NCBI RefSeq assembly: GCF_017809215.1 | Contig: NZ_CP065424.1 | Span: 1,338,911-1,402,910 of the forward strand | DNA: 64,000 bases | Reading direction: 5' to 3' | DNA from: Heyndrickxia oleronia | Lineage (GTDB): Bacteria > Bacillota > Bacilli > Bacillales > Bacillaceae_C | In this document: in pieces, positions 24,605 through 33,912 of the stretch | Layout of the letters: the number at the start of each line of letters is the position of its first letter | How positions within the stretch are numbered: position 1 is the first letter of the stretch | Made by a program: the position numbers and the translations under genes | The notes under the pieces: model-generated | Database searches by the model: none | Told to the model about the DNA's origin: nothing | The model's input: only the letters and a program-made list of their open reading frames with translations

Positions 24605-24985
24605 ATGACATTTTCGTTATGGGATCATACGATTCGTCTCAACCTTTATAGCTCTTTCTTAGTAACTAATGCATTTCTCCCAATCATGCGAAAACAGAAA
24701 TATGGTCGAATTGTATCGATTACCTCAGCGATGGCCAACTTTGAGTACGAAGGGTTAGGAGCATATTCCGCTGCTAAAGCAGGTTTAGAAGGATTAATGC
24801 GCACTGTCGCAATAGAAGAAAAAAATCATGGTATATTAGTAAACATGTTTGATCCAGGAAATTTAAAAACGGAGCAAAACCCTTATGGAGAAGGTGAACC
24901 AGCGATGGTTGTTGCTGGAATTGTCAAGTTGGCAACCTTACCAGCCGACGGAATGAATGGACAGGTTATTAGAGCGAACCAATAA
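24605..24985 (+). pseudogene. 5'-truncated short-chain dehydrogenase (SDR)
   Basis: 126 codons match only the C-terminal two thirds of an SDR: LWDHTIRLNLYSSFLVTNAFLPIM, GRIVSITSAMAN, the active-site GAYSAAKAGLEG (Tyr-x3-Lys), and NMFDPGNLKTE. The nucleotide-binding TGxxxGIG segment (about 80 residues) is absent, and no fragment of it is seen in the 130 nt upstream. There is no ribosome-binding site before ATG 24605. Best read as a deletion remnant. Confidence 0.75.
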
Positions 24986-25149
24986 AGCACGTAGAACCAT
25001 GATTACTAGAGTTCTTCACAAAATCGCAGAGCAATAATTGCTATAAGTTCAAAGTGGACACTGAGTATATAATTGAGGAATAACATAAGAAAAAGAATGT
25101 TTTTTTCTCAAATACATAACTAGTGTCCTCTAAATAAAACGATTACTAA

Positions 25150-26082
25150 CTATAAATGATTCCTATTCACCTCAGAATCAAGTGGGATTTCTTTCGGCAA
25201 CTTATAGGTAGCTTTTTGGATTCTTTTCGGTTTAAAATTGATGTCTTCAGAAGAATAAACCATGATGCGTACGGTTCCCCCGTAGACCTTCGAGCGAATT
25301 AACACAGGTTGATTATACTTATTGGTAAACCGAAAGTCGGGACCGTACCAGCTAACTGTGGCATCTCGTCCAGAAGGTACGTAAGGCACTCGTTTGCTAT
25401 GAGAGTAGCGCTCGGTAATCGTGATCCCCGCATTATCCACCGCATTATATAAAGTGGATGAAATCTGACAAATTCCACCACCAATGTCCTCAGATAGTTC
25501 TCCTTTTACAATTACAGGGGCGCGCATATAGCCTTTCTCCTTTGTTCTCTTACCAACTACTTTGTTAAATGAAAAGGTCTCCCCCGGAAATACTACTTGA
25601 TTATTAATAGCCTCACTAGCAAGCTTAATATTCATTGATCGCTCTTTATTGCCTGAGTTAAAAAAAGTAGTATAATGACCAATCTGTTTCACCCGAATGA
25701 GTGAAAGTAATTCACTATCAACATTTGGATAAACCATTTGTTTTGGAGCAATGATGTTAGCAGGGCCTTGATTAAAATAATATGTATAAAATTGCTTTGT
25801 AAAAGTATCGTGATCCAATTTATAGCCAACCTTTTCAGGCACAATATTACCGGTGTCGTCGAGAGTGGCATTAACAGGTGGTTGATAAATCGCTTTTTCA
25901 AGGAGTTGAATAAATTTCTCATAGTTATTCTCATTTACTAAAGGTATATCGATGAAAGGATTAGAAAAATAAGCTCGATTGACATTGGCAATGGTTTCAC
26001 CATTATGAGATACAGTAAAATTATCTGAAAGAATATTTTGGCTTCCAACTAACATTAAAATGGATAATCCAATCCATTTCAT
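25150..26082 (-). CDS. VanW-family exported protein (YoaR-like)
   Basis: 310 aa with an N-terminal signal or anchor segment (about residues 1-18). A PG_binding_4-like region follows, then the VanW domain: FSFNKVVGKRTKEKGYMRAPVI, GGGICQISSTLYNAV and SVSWYGPDFRF-type sequence (about residues 165-270). The domain is found beside glycopeptide-resistance genes and in Bacillus YoaR, but its biochemical role is not settled. GGGAGGTGATC precedes the ATG. No van genes are nearby, so resistance should not be inferred. Confidence 0.85.
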   Translation of the reverse strand: MKWIGLSILMLVGSQNILSDNFTVSHNGETIANVNRAYFSNPFIDIPLVNENNYEKFIQLLEKAIYQPPVNATLDDTGNIVPEKVGYKLDHDTFTKQFYTYYFNQGPANIIAPKQMVYPNVDSELLSLIRVKQIGHYTTFFNSGNKERSMNIKLASEAINNQVVFPGETFSFNKVVGKRTKEKGYMRAPVIVKGELSEDIGGGICQISSTLYNAVDNAGITITERYSHSKRVPYVPSGRDATVSWYGPDFRFTNKYNQPVLIRSKVYGGTVRIMVYSSEDINFKPKRIQKATYKLPKEIPLDSEVNRNHL

Positions 26083-26290
26083 AAATGATCACCTCCCAAA
26101 ATAGTATAGGTAAGAAAGAATATTTTTATGTGAGCAAGAATAGGGAAAATAGCTTGAAAGGTAGTTCTTTATACCTTTTCTAAATAAAAGGTGTTTTATC
26201 TTGTGGGACTTTTAGTATAATTTTATGTAAATGGAATAAAGTCTATTATTTTCCAAAAAAGATGAGGAAAACGGGGGAGGATCTCGATTA

Positions 26291-27079
26291 ATGTATTGCT
26301 CAAATTGTGGGGAGAGTTTAGAAAAAGAAGATTTATTTTGTAGTGGTTGTGGCAAAAGAGTGGAACAGCAGGAAGTGAATCAATCAAAAATAGAGATTGC
26401 CTCAGCAGTCACTATGGAAGATGGACAAGAAGAGAAGAAGCATTTAAATGAAAATGTAGAGAAGGCAAAGAAAGCTGCTAAAAATTACTGGGGATTTTTA
26501 TTAGAAAATATAAAATCTCCTTTTGAAAGAGGAATTAATCAAAAACCAAATGATTTCCTTTTCGGCTATTTTAATATTTTCTTTTTATCACTATTTTTTG
26601 GATTAGGTACGTATTTTGAAATGAAGTCTATCACTGGTGGTTTTAGTCTTTTAGGTAATAATATTCATTTCTTTAAAACATTTTTTTCAGTGTTTTTATA
26701 TGGAATTATTACTTTATTAGTGGCTGTAGCGGTGCTATTTGGAATTCAAAAATTATTATTTAAAGTAAGTATTTCGTTTAATCACATACTAGGTCGTTTT
26801 GGTACGTTAATTACTATACCTACCGTTTTATCAGTACTTTTCTTTATTGCTGCCTTACCAGGATTATTAAAAATAATTGGTATTATTATCAGTTTAATTT
26901 TGATTAGCCTTCAAATTGCTATTATTATCACATTTCTTTCTTACCGAAAACAATCTAATGTAAAATTCGATCCTATTTATGGGCTGCTTATCGCCTATGT
27001 GATCATGGGGATCTTTGTTGCTTTAACATCTGATGTTTTTACTAAGAATTTTTTTAGTGGCCTGTTTAATATTTTTTAA
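26291..27079 (+). CDS. Zinc-ribbon membrane protein
   Basis: 262 aa. The N-terminus MYCSNCGESLEKEDLFCSGCG is a zinc ribbon with two CxxC pairs. A charged linker (about residues 25-80) precedes four to five hydrophobic segments from about residue 95 to the end (FLSLFFGLG, GIITLLVAVAVLFGI, LSVLFFIAALPGLL, IGIIISLILISLQIAIIITFL, YGLLIAYVIMGIFVALT). This layout recurs in uncharacterised Bacillus membrane proteins. Function unknown. A terminator follows directly. Confidence 0.8.
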   Translation: MYCSNCGESLEKEDLFCSGCGKRVEQQEVNQSKIEIASAVTMEDGQEEKKHLNENVEKAKKAAKNYWGFLLENIKSPFERGINQKPNDFLFGYFNIFFLSLFFGLGTYFEMKSITGGFSLLGNNIHFFKTFFSVFLYGIITLLVAVAVLFGIQKLLFKVSISFNHILGRFGTLITIPTVLSVLFFIAALPGLLKIIGIIISLILISLQIAIIITFLSYRKQSNVKFDPIYGLLIAYVIMGIFVALTSDVFTKNFFSGLFNIF

Positions 27080-27112
27080 GAAAACGGACCCGATGTTCAT
27101 TGGGTCTCACAC

Positions 27113-27142
27113 TGTCGACAATTAGTTTGTCGGCATTTTTTA
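27113..27142 (+). terminator. Terminator after the zinc-ribbon gene
   Basis: TGTCGACAA and TTTGTCGGCA stem (one G-U) around TTAG, then a T run. A second small hairpin GACCC/GGGTC lies just upstream at 27087-27106. Confidence 0.8.
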
Positions 27143-27650
27143 TTTTTGAGAGATGAGGTTTTCCAGGTTCCCGCCTTCTTTCCTTTCCCGTAGGAGTCGA
27201 GCGAACGCTTCTCCGAACCAATCAAGTATCTGCTATTTCTTTCGTATTATCATAAATCTTCGTTTGATACCGGAAGACTGATTATTAAACCTGTTGTTTC
27301 ATATAAAATGGTTTTTCTTTATTTTTTTGTCCATTCTGTACACCAATTCATCTAGCAGTGGAAAAGGATTGGTCCCATCACCAGCTTTACCCTGGCTCTT
27401 TTTATTTGTTTCTTCTCTATTGAGTAAGGGAAAGGCTTTTTTCTGTGTTTCTCGTAATCCATTTTTATCTATTCATCTAATGGGGCTTGATTGCATCATG
27501 TTTCTACCCCTACCATTTACTTTTTGAAATGTCATTAGCCATAACATGCGCTGAATCCATATTAGGAACATGCTTTACAAAAAGCTTTAATATAGGAAGG
27601 TTTTTGACTTTTAAAAAATTTCTGTTGTAAACACTTATTTCCTGTGCTAC
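27143..27650. other. Intergenic region before the alpha-glucoside operon
   Basis: About 500 nt without a gene I can support. On the minus strand 27183-27217 contains GACTCCTACGGGAAAGG within a segment resembling a GACTCCTGCGGGA-type sequence that I recall as frequent in Bacillaceae intergenic DNA. A 77-codon plus-strand frame (27294-27527) has no ribosome-binding site and no recognisable domain, so it is not called. Confidence 0.4.
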
Positions 27651-27683
27651 TATAATGACATAAGTTTATGCAATCGTTTGCAT
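27651..27683 (+). promoter_or_regulatory. Operon promoter -10 and LacI/CcpA-type operator
   Basis: TATAAT at 27651-27656 (the -35 element is poor) is followed at about +5 by the palindrome ATGCAATCGTTTGCAT (27668-27683). The palindrome fits LacI-family operators and the cre consensus, and its position is that of a roadblock or repression site. The local LacI regulator or CcpA could bind. Confidence 0.65.
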
Positions 27684-27731
27684 CAACCTTGGAATAATAA
27701 TAAACTAAAATTCTTTATTTTTTCTTATATT

Positions 27732-27812
27732 TTGTAAGCGGTTTAATCTTAATCTATGATTCTTGCAAAAATAAGGTAGATTTAAAAGTAGAAAACAATG
27801 CAAGCGGTTTCC
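27732..27812 (+). promoter_or_regulatory. Two further LacI/cre-like half-matching sites
   Basis: TTGTAAGCGGTTTAA (27732-27746) and AATGCAAGCGGTTTCC (27797-27812) share the GYAAGCGGTTT core with LacI-family operators and match cre except in the right arm. A third partial box, TATGCAAGCATTACATG, starts near 27817. All lie between the promoter and the binding-protein gene, so looping or stepwise repression is possible. Confidence 0.5.
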
Positions 27813-27869
27813 TGGGTATGCAAGCATTACATGAATAGTAGTTAAACAAAAAAGATGGGGGTATAAATC

Positions 27870-29174
27870 ATGAAAGTAAGAAGGTTCTTACCTGCTATGC
27901 TGGCTCTAATTCTTTTAGTCAGTATAGGATTAGTTGGATGCTCATCATCAAACGATGATTCAAAAGAAGGAAAAGGATCATCTAAAGGTGATGTAGTTGT
28001 TGATATTTTTCAGTTTAAAGTTGAATTTAAAGATCAATTTAAAAAACTAGCAGAAAAATATGAGAAAGAGAATACAGGCGTAAAAATCAATATTACGACA
28101 GTCGGTGGTGGTGAGGATTATGGTGCAGCACTTAAGTCTAAATTCGCATCAGGAAACGAGCCGACAATTTACAATGTAGGTGGTCCCCAAGACGTTAAGG
28201 ATTGGGAAGCAAAATTAGCAGATTTATCAGATACAAAAGCAGCATCACTTGCACTTGACGGAACACTTGAAGGGGTTAAAAAAGGAGATGAAATCCTAGG
28301 TTTACCTTATAACCAAGAGGGATATGGTTTCATTTATAATACAAAAGTTTTTGAAAAAGCAGGAATTGATCCGAAAGAAATTACTTCATTCTCAGCTTTA
28401 GAAGACGCTGTAAAAACATTAGATAAGAAGAAAAAAGATTTAGGACTTGATGCGGTATTTGCATTACCTGGTAAGGAAACATGGGTAACAGGTTTACATT
28501 TGTCAAATACATTTTTAGCACCAGAATTTAATGGAAATGTTATGGATGCTTATAATGCTAAAAAAGTTGATTTTAAATATGCCGATGCATTTAAGCATGT
28601 TCTTGATTTAGAAAACAAATATTCTGTACAACCAACTGTAAGTTTAGACTACTCTCAACAAGTTGAAGAATTATTCTCAACTGGTAAAGTAGCCATGATT
28701 CAACAAGGAAACTGGGTATATGGTTCAATTGAAGGGATTGATCCGGAATTAGCGGAAAATAGTATTGGGTTATTACCAATTCCTGTTGAAGGATATAAAG
28801 AAGATGCCATTCCTGTTGGCGTACCAATGTATTGGGCAGTAAATAAAAATAAAAATGATAAAGAAATTACTGAGGCGAAAAAATTCTTAGACTGGTTATA
28901 TACATCTGATGCGGGGAAAGAAGCTGTTATTAATGATTTCAAATTTATTCCTGCATATGATGGCTTCGATGCAAGTAAAATCTCAGATCCTTTAGCAAAA
29001 GCTGTTTATAATTATGCAAAGGATGGCAAAACCATTGCATGGGTATTTATGGGATATCCAACAGGCTGGGGACAAGAGCAATTAGGTATCAACATCCAGA
29101 AATATATAAGCGGTAAAATGAGTTGGGCGGATTTAGTGAATGAATCTAAAAAGTCTTGGGAAGCTGCTAGGTAA
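27870..29174 (+). CDS. ABC transporter sugar-binding lipoprotein
   Basis: 434-aa family 1 solute-binding protein, probably for oligo- or disaccharides with alpha-glucosidic bonds given the neighbouring glucosidases. The lipoprotein signal runs to the lipobox LVGCSS (Cys about residue 24). Mature domain features are DIFQFKVEFKDQFKKLAEKYEKEN and KVAMIQQGNWVYG. It is the first gene of the operon, preceded by three LacI/cre-like boxes and followed by two hairpins that probably keep its expression above that of the permeases. The exact sugar is not determined. Confidence 0.88.
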   Translation: MKVRRFLPAMLALILLVSIGLVGCSSSNDDSKEGKGSSKGDVVVDIFQFKVEFKDQFKKLAEKYEKENTGVKINITTVGGGEDYGAALKSKFASGNEPTIYNVGGPQDVKDWEAKLADLSDTKAASLALDGTLEGVKKGDEILGLPYNQEGYGFIYNTKVFEKAGIDPKEITSFSALEDAVKTLDKKKKDLGLDAVFALPGKETWVTGLHLSNTFLAPEFNGNVMDAYNAKKVDFKYADAFKHVLDLENKYSVQPTVSLDYSQQVEELFSTGKVAMIQQGNWVYGSIEGIDPELAENSIGLLPIPVEGYKEDAIPVGVPMYWAVNKNKNDKEITEAKKFLDWLYTSDAGKEAVINDFKFIPAYDGFDASKISDPLAKAVYNYAKDGKTIAWVFMGYPTGWGQEQLGINIQKYISGKMSWADLVNESKKSWEAAR

Positions 29175-29194
29175 TAACTGAGACTTTAGAAAAG

Positions 29195-29230
29195 AGAAAA
29201 CAAGGCAACCCTTTCGTTGCTTTGTTTTCT
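29195..29230 (+). terminator. Hairpin after the binding-protein gene, possible partial terminator
   Basis: AGAAAACAAGGCAAC pairs with GTTGCTTTGTTTTCT over 15 bp (one G-U) around CTTTC. The T-rich 3' arm then continues ATATTTTAAT, so termination would be partial. Confidence 0.6.
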
Positions 29231-29267
29231 ATATTTTAATCTAAAGGTCTGGGTGCCAAATACAACT

Positions 29268-29309
29268 CATCATACTGCGTGGCTATCAGGAAGGTCACGC
29301 AGTATGATG
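29268..29309 (+). promoter_or_regulatory. 14-bp inverted repeat between binding-protein and permease genes
   Basis: CATCATACTGCGTG (29268-29281) and CACGCAGTATGATG (29296-29309) are a perfect inverted repeat with a 14-nt loop and no T run. It is likely a transcript-stabilising or REP-like stem 40 nt before the first permease gene. Confidence 0.6.
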
Positions 29310-29349
29310 ACTTACGAATGAGGCACTTTTCTAACTTGGAGGAATGGTC

Positions 29350-30210
29350 ATGAAAAAAGGTAATTTATGGTACTGGCTATTTTTGGCGCCAACACTAATT
29401 GCATTAGCTCTTGTTGTCATTTTGCCATTAATTTTCGGTGTATATTACTCATTTACTAATTGGAATGGAATTGACAATTTAAAGTTTATTGGTTTAGAGA
29501 ATTATATGAATCTATTTAAAGATAAGGAGTTTTTAGATTCACTTTGGTTCACTATTAAATTTACTGTTGTATCCGTATTTTTAATTAATTTTTTTGGACT
29601 TTCATTGGCACTCATTGTGACTCAAAAAATGAAAACAAGCAATTTATTAAGAACCATTTTCTTTATGCCAAATTTAATTGGTGGACTTATCCTTGGGTTT
29701 ATTTGGCAATTTATTTTTATTAAGGTTTTCTCTGGAGTTGGTGATTTATTAGGTATTGAAGCCTTAAAAGGATGGCTTTCCACTCCGGAAACTGGTTTTT
29801 GGGCACTGGCAATACTAATGAGCTGGCAAATGTCGGGTTATATTATGGTTATTTATATTTCATATTTAGAGAGTGTTCCTAAGGAATTATTAGAGGCAGC
29901 TGAAATTGATGGGGCAAATAGCTTCCAACGATTTATTCATGTCACATTCCCACTTGTTGCTCCAGCATTTACAGTTAGTTTATTTTTAACATTATCAAAT
30001 TCATTTAAACTATATGATCAAAACCTTTCACTGACAGGTGGAGGCCCATTCCATTCAACACAAATGGTCGCAATGGAAATTTATAAAACAGCATTTACTG
30101 AAAATGCAATGGCTTACGCCCAATCAAAGGCAGTCATATTCTTTATTATTGTAGCGGCAATATCACTTACACAGGTATACATCAATAAGAGACGGGAGGT
30201 TGAAATGTAA
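29350..30210 (+). CDS. ABC sugar permease, MalF-like
   Basis: 286 aa, six predicted membrane segments, from the first at about residues 8-28 (WLFLAPTLIALALVVILPLIFGVYY). The EAA loop that contacts the ATPase is LLEAAEIDGANSFQRFIHVTFP (about residues 180-201). ATG 29350 is 7 nt from GGAGG; an ATG two codons upstream is too close. It overlaps the next permease by 1 nt. It pairs with that protein to form the importer channel. Confidence 0.93.
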   Translation: MKKGNLWYWLFLAPTLIALALVVILPLIFGVYYSFTNWNGIDNLKFIGLENYMNLFKDKEFLDSLWFTIKFTVVSVFLINFFGLSLALIVTQKMKTSNLLRTIFFMPNLIGGLILGFIWQFIFIKVFSGVGDLLGIEALKGWLSTPETGFWALAILMSWQMSGYIMVIYISYLESVPKELLEAAEIDGANSFQRFIHVTFPLVAPAFTVSLFLTLSNSFKLYDQNLSLTGGGPFHSTQMVAMEIYKTAFTENAMAYAQSKAVIFFIIVAAISLTQVYINKRREVEM

Positions 30211-31031
30211 TGGGCAGAAACAAGAAAAAAACATATTTTATAGGAATTCTAGGCATCATTTTAGCCCTTCTTTGGATCTCACCATTTTATTTGATGGTTG
30301 TAAACTCCTTTAAAGAAAAAAGAGAAATATTCACGGATACGCTAGGGCTTCCTGATAAATTTACCTTTGATAATTATATCGAGGCATTTAAACAATTGGA
30401 TTTCTTAAAAACTTTATTTAATTCAGTGTTAATTACTGTAGTAGCCGTTATTGTTATTGTAGTCTTTTCTTCTATGGCAGCGTATGCGTTATCAAGACGA
30501 AAAAGTAAAATGACAGGTTTCATCTTTTTCCTATTTGTCGCTGCGATGTTAATCCCATTTCAATCCGTCATGATTCCGCTCATTTCTGTATTTGGAAAGA
30601 TGGAGCTGCTTAATCGATTTGGAATTATTTTAATGTATTTAGGATTTGGTTCAAGTTTATCGATCTTTTTGTATCATGGAACATTAACTGGTATTTCCAA
30701 ATCCCTTGATGAAGCGGCCACCATTGATGGAGCCAATCGTTTTCAAGTATTTTGGTATATCATCTTCCCGATGCTTAAACCAATTACTGTGACAGTTGCG
30801 ATACTCAATATTATTTGGATTTGGAATGACTATTTATTGCCTTCACTAGTTATTAATAAAGAAGGAATGGAAACGATCCCGTTAAAAATGTTCTTCTTCT
30901 TTGGGGAATATACGAAACAATGGCACTTAGCATTAGCCGGTTTAACAATAGCCATTATCCCAGTGATTATTGTTTATTTCTTCTTACAAAAACAAATTAT
31001 TAAAGGAGTATCAGAAGGCTCAGTGAAATAA
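30210..31031 (+). CDS. ABC sugar permease, MalG-like
   Basis: 273 aa, six membrane segments, starting with a TM at about residues 9-30. EAA loop SLDEAATIDGANRFQVFWYIIFP near residue 165. It overlaps the previous permease by 1 nt (TAATG), giving coupled translation. No ATP-binding subunit follows. In Bacillus a shared MsmX-type ATPase commonly energises such permeases. Confidence 0.93.
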   Translation: MGRNKKKTYFIGILGIILALLWISPFYLMVVNSFKEKREIFTDTLGLPDKFTFDNYIEAFKQLDFLKTLFNSVLITVVAVIVIVVFSSMAAYALSRRKSKMTGFIFFLFVAAMLIPFQSVMIPLISVFGKMELLNRFGIILMYLGFGSSLSIFLYHGTLTGISKSLDEAATIDGANRFQVFWYIIFPMLKPITVTVAILNIIWIWNDYLLPSLVINKEGMETIPLKMFFFFGEYTKQWHLALAGLTIAIIPVIIVYFFLQKQIIKGVSEGSVK

Positions 31032-31114
31032 ATTTTCGCAAAAATTCTAACTATTGGTAGATAATCCGTTTACAATAGATTTATGTAAACATTTGATTAA
31101 CGGGGGATATGAAA

Positions 31115-32137
31115 ATGGCAGTTACAATAAAAGATGTGGCGAAGGTCGCTCGTGTGTCACCTTCAACCGTTTCGAGGGTTATAGCAGATAACCCAAGAAT
31201 TAGTGAAGAAACCAAAAAACGTGTCAGAGAAGCGATGATAGAACTTGGCTATCATCCAAATTTTCAAGCAAGGAGCTTAGCCGTAAAAAGTACTCAAAGT
31301 ATTGGTATCATTATGCCTAACTCTGCTACAAAGGTATTGGAAAATCCATTCTTTCCAGAAGTTTTACGTGGGATCAGCCAGGTGGCAAGAGAGGATCGCT
31401 ATGGCATTTATTTATCTACAGGTGCCACTCAAGAGGAAATCTTCGAGGAAGTTGTACAAATGGTTCAAGGAAGACGAGTTGATGGAATTATTCTTTTATA
31501 CTCGAAAACAAATGACACAGTCATGAACTATTTATTAGAGGAGGATTTTCCCTTCACTGTCATTGGACGGCCATATAATAATGCAGAAAGAATTACACAT
31601 GTCGATAATGATAATATTTATGCAACCAAACAAGTAACGAAATATTTAATTGATAAAGGGCATAAAAGGATTACATTTATTGGTTTAAATCCAGAGGTAG
31701 TCTTTACAATTGATCGTATGGAAGGGTACAAACAGGCACTAAAAGAAGCGGGAATTCCATTTAACGAACAATTAGTAGTTCAGGAAAGTAGCTTAAAAGA
31801 AGGTGGCGTGGAGGTAGCAAAAGAATTTCTACTAGCAAATGAGCCATCGACAGCACTTGTTGTTACAGATGACTTTGTTGCCATTGAATTAATGAGCTAT
31901 GCGGAAAGTTTAAATATACGGGTACCCGAAGATATTTCTATCATAAGTTTCAATAATATCATGTTAACTAATCATATGAGACCACCATTAACATCTGTTG
32001 ACATCGATATCTTTCAATTAGGACTTGAAGCCGCGAGCTGCTTAATTGAAAAAATTAAGAATCCAACTATTTTACCGAAGCGATTGACCATTCCTGCGAC
32101 GATGATTGAAAGAAAATCATGTGCTAGCCTGAAATAA
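31115..32137 (+). CDS. LacI-family regulator of the alpha-glucoside operon
   Basis: 340 aa. N-terminal HTH TIKDVAKVARVSPSTVSRVI with hinge HPNFQARSLAVKST, then the periplasmic-binding-like effector domain (SIGIIMPNSAT, DGIILLYS, YKQALKEAGIPF, PEDISIISFNN). It resembles MalR-type maltose regulators. ATG 31115 is 8 nt from GGGGG; ATG 31109 is too close. An inverted repeat GTTTACA-N9-TGTAAAC (31069-31091) upstream may be its own site. It likely acts on the boxes at 27668-27812. Confidence 0.9.
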   Translation: MAVTIKDVAKVARVSPSTVSRVIADNPRISEETKKRVREAMIELGYHPNFQARSLAVKSTQSIGIIMPNSATKVLENPFFPEVLRGISQVAREDRYGIYLSTGATQEEIFEEVVQMVQGRRVDGIILLYSKTNDTVMNYLLEEDFPFTVIGRPYNNAERITHVDNDNIYATKQVTKYLIDKGHKRITFIGLNPEVVFTIDRMEGYKQALKEAGIPFNEQLVVQESSLKEGGVEVAKEFLLANEPSTALVVTDDFVAIELMSYAESLNIRVPEDISIISFNNIMLTNHMRPPLTSVDIDIFQLGLEAASCLIEKIKNPTILPKRLTIPATMIERKSCASLK

Positions 32138-32165
32138 TTCAGGATATAGAATTCCTCTAAAGGTT

Positions 32166-33860
32166 GTGAATAAAGTGACAAAAAAAGAATGGTGGAAAGA
32201 AAGCGTTGTCTATCAAATTTACCCAAGAAGTTTCAATGATTCAAATGGTGATGGGATTGGTGATTTAAAAGGGATAATGGAGAAACTCGATTATCTTAAA
32301 GAATTGGGGGTAGATGTCATTTGGTTATCCCCAGTATATCAATCACCAAATGATGATAATGGCTACGATATTAGTGATTATCAATCGATTATGGACGAGT
32401 TCGGAACAATGCAAGACTTTGAGGAACTTCTTCAAGAAATTCATAAGCGTGATATGAAGCTTATGATGGATCTAGTCGTTAATCATACATCTGATGAGCA
32501 TGAATGGTTTAGATTGGCAAAGCAATCAAAAGACAGTCCATATCGAGATTATTATTATTGGAAGCCAGGAAAGAATGGAGCGGAACCAAATAATTGGGAG
32601 TCTGTATTTAGTGGATCTGCATGGGAATATGATGAGGACTCAAATGAATATTATCTGCATATTTTTAGCAAAAAACAGCCTGACTTAAATTGGGAGAATC
32701 CGAAGGTTCGCTCCGAGGTATTTGATACGATGAAGTTTTGGCTGGAAAAAGGAATTGATGGCTTCCGTATGGATGTTATTAATTTTATTTCAAAGGTTCC
32801 AAGTCTTCCAGATGCTCCTGCATTAGAGGGAAAAAAATATGCATCTGGAGCCGATTTCTATATGAATGGTCCAAAAATACATGAATATCTACAGGAAATG
32901 AATCAACAAGTTCTATCTAAATATGATCTTATTACTGTTGGAGAAATGCCTGGTATCACTGTAGAGCAAGCAAAACTTTATACAGGTGAAGGCAGAAATG
33001 AATTGAATATGGTTTTTCAGTTTGAACATGTAGATTTAGATTCTGGACCGACTGGAAAATGGGATCTTAAAGAGCTTCAATTAAGTGATTTAAAAGCATC
33101 CTTCACAAAGTGGCAAAAAGGGCTTGAACAGGTAGGGTGGAATAGTCTCTATTTAAATAATCATGACCAACCACGAATGGTTTCGAGGTTCGGAAATGAT
33201 GATGAATATTGGTTGGAATCTGCAAAAATGCTTGCCACTTTTCTCCATTTTCTACAGGGTACACCATATATTTATCAAGGGGAAGAATTAGGTATGACGA
33301 ATGTCCGTTTTCCAACCATTGATGATTATAAAGATATTGAAACATTAAATATGTATAATGAAAAAATTAGTGAAGATAAAGAGAATCTATCGCAAATCAT
33401 GAATTCAATCTATGCAAAAGGTCGAGATAATGCAAGAACTCCAATGCAATGGAGTAGTGGTCCTAATGCAGGTTTTACGAGCGGTACACCGTGGATAAAG
33501 GTAAATCCAAATTATCAGGAAATTAATGCAGAGCAACAATTAGTTGATGATCATTCCATTTTTCAGTATTACAAAAAATTAATTCAGCTTCGAAAACAAC
33601 ATGAAATTGTTGTATACGGCACATATGATTTAATTCTTCCAGAACATAGTGAGATCTATGCCTTTACAAGAACACTGGGTGATGAAAAACTCTTAATCAT
33701 ATTAAATTTTTCTGATGGACAACCTGAATTTGAATGGCCACAAGAATTAGAGTATGAGAAAAAAGAATTATTAATTAGTAATTATTCAATTGATCAGGAA
33801 GATGAACAAGAGGCTTTTAAATTGTTACCTTATGAAGCAAGAGTGTATAAATTAACATGA
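32166..33860 (+). CDS. malL: GH13 oligo-1,6-glucosidase
   Basis: 564-aa intracellular alpha-glucosidase close to Bacillus oligo-1,6-glucosidases. Motifs: VVNHTSDEH, GFRMDVINF with the nucleophile Asp, VGEMPG with the acid/base Glu, and NHDQPRMVSRFGND. The residue after the nucleophile is Val (DV), the signature of enzymes cleaving alpha-1,6 bonds such as isomaltose and isomaltulose. The start is GTG 32166 or GTG 32175; AAAGG at 32159-32163 fits the latter better. It has no signal peptide, so substrates are cleaved after uptake. Confidence 0.9.
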   Translation: MNKVTKKEWWKESVVYQIYPRSFNDSNGDGIGDLKGIMEKLDYLKELGVDVIWLSPVYQSPNDDNGYDISDYQSIMDEFGTMQDFEELLQEIHKRDMKLMMDLVVNHTSDEHEWFRLAKQSKDSPYRDYYYWKPGKNGAEPNNWESVFSGSAWEYDEDSNEYYLHIFSKKQPDLNWENPKVRSEVFDTMKFWLEKGIDGFRMDVINFISKVPSLPDAPALEGKKYASGADFYMNGPKIHEYLQEMNQQVLSKYDLITVGEMPGITVEQAKLYTGEGRNELNMVFQFEHVDLDSGPTGKWDLKELQLSDLKASFTKWQKGLEQVGWNSLYLNNHDQPRMVSRFGNDDEYWLESAKMLATFLHFLQGTPYIYQGEELGMTNVRFPTIDDYKDIETLNMYNEKISEDKENLSQIMNSIYAKGRDNARTPMQWSSGPNAGFTSGTPWIKVNPNYQEINAEQQLVDDHSIFQYYKKLIQLRKQHEIVVYGTYDLILPEHSEIYAFTRTLGDEKLLIILNFSDGQPEFEWPQELEYEKKELLISNYSIDQEDEQEAFKLLPYEARVYKLT

Positions 33861-33912
33861 TAATAATTGCTTTCGTGAACAACAGATGATCGAAGAAAAG
33901 TGAGGAAAACCG

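Noticed and set aside
25150..26082. Glycopeptide-resistance locus because of the VanW domain
   Set aside because: VanW alone is common in Bacillus as a housekeeping paralogue, and no vanH/A/X/S/R genes are adjacent.
27294..27527. 77-codon ORF in the gap before the sugar operon
   Set aside because: No ribosome-binding site, no similarity I recognise on either strand; Phe/Leu/Ser-rich as expected of random AT-rich DNA.
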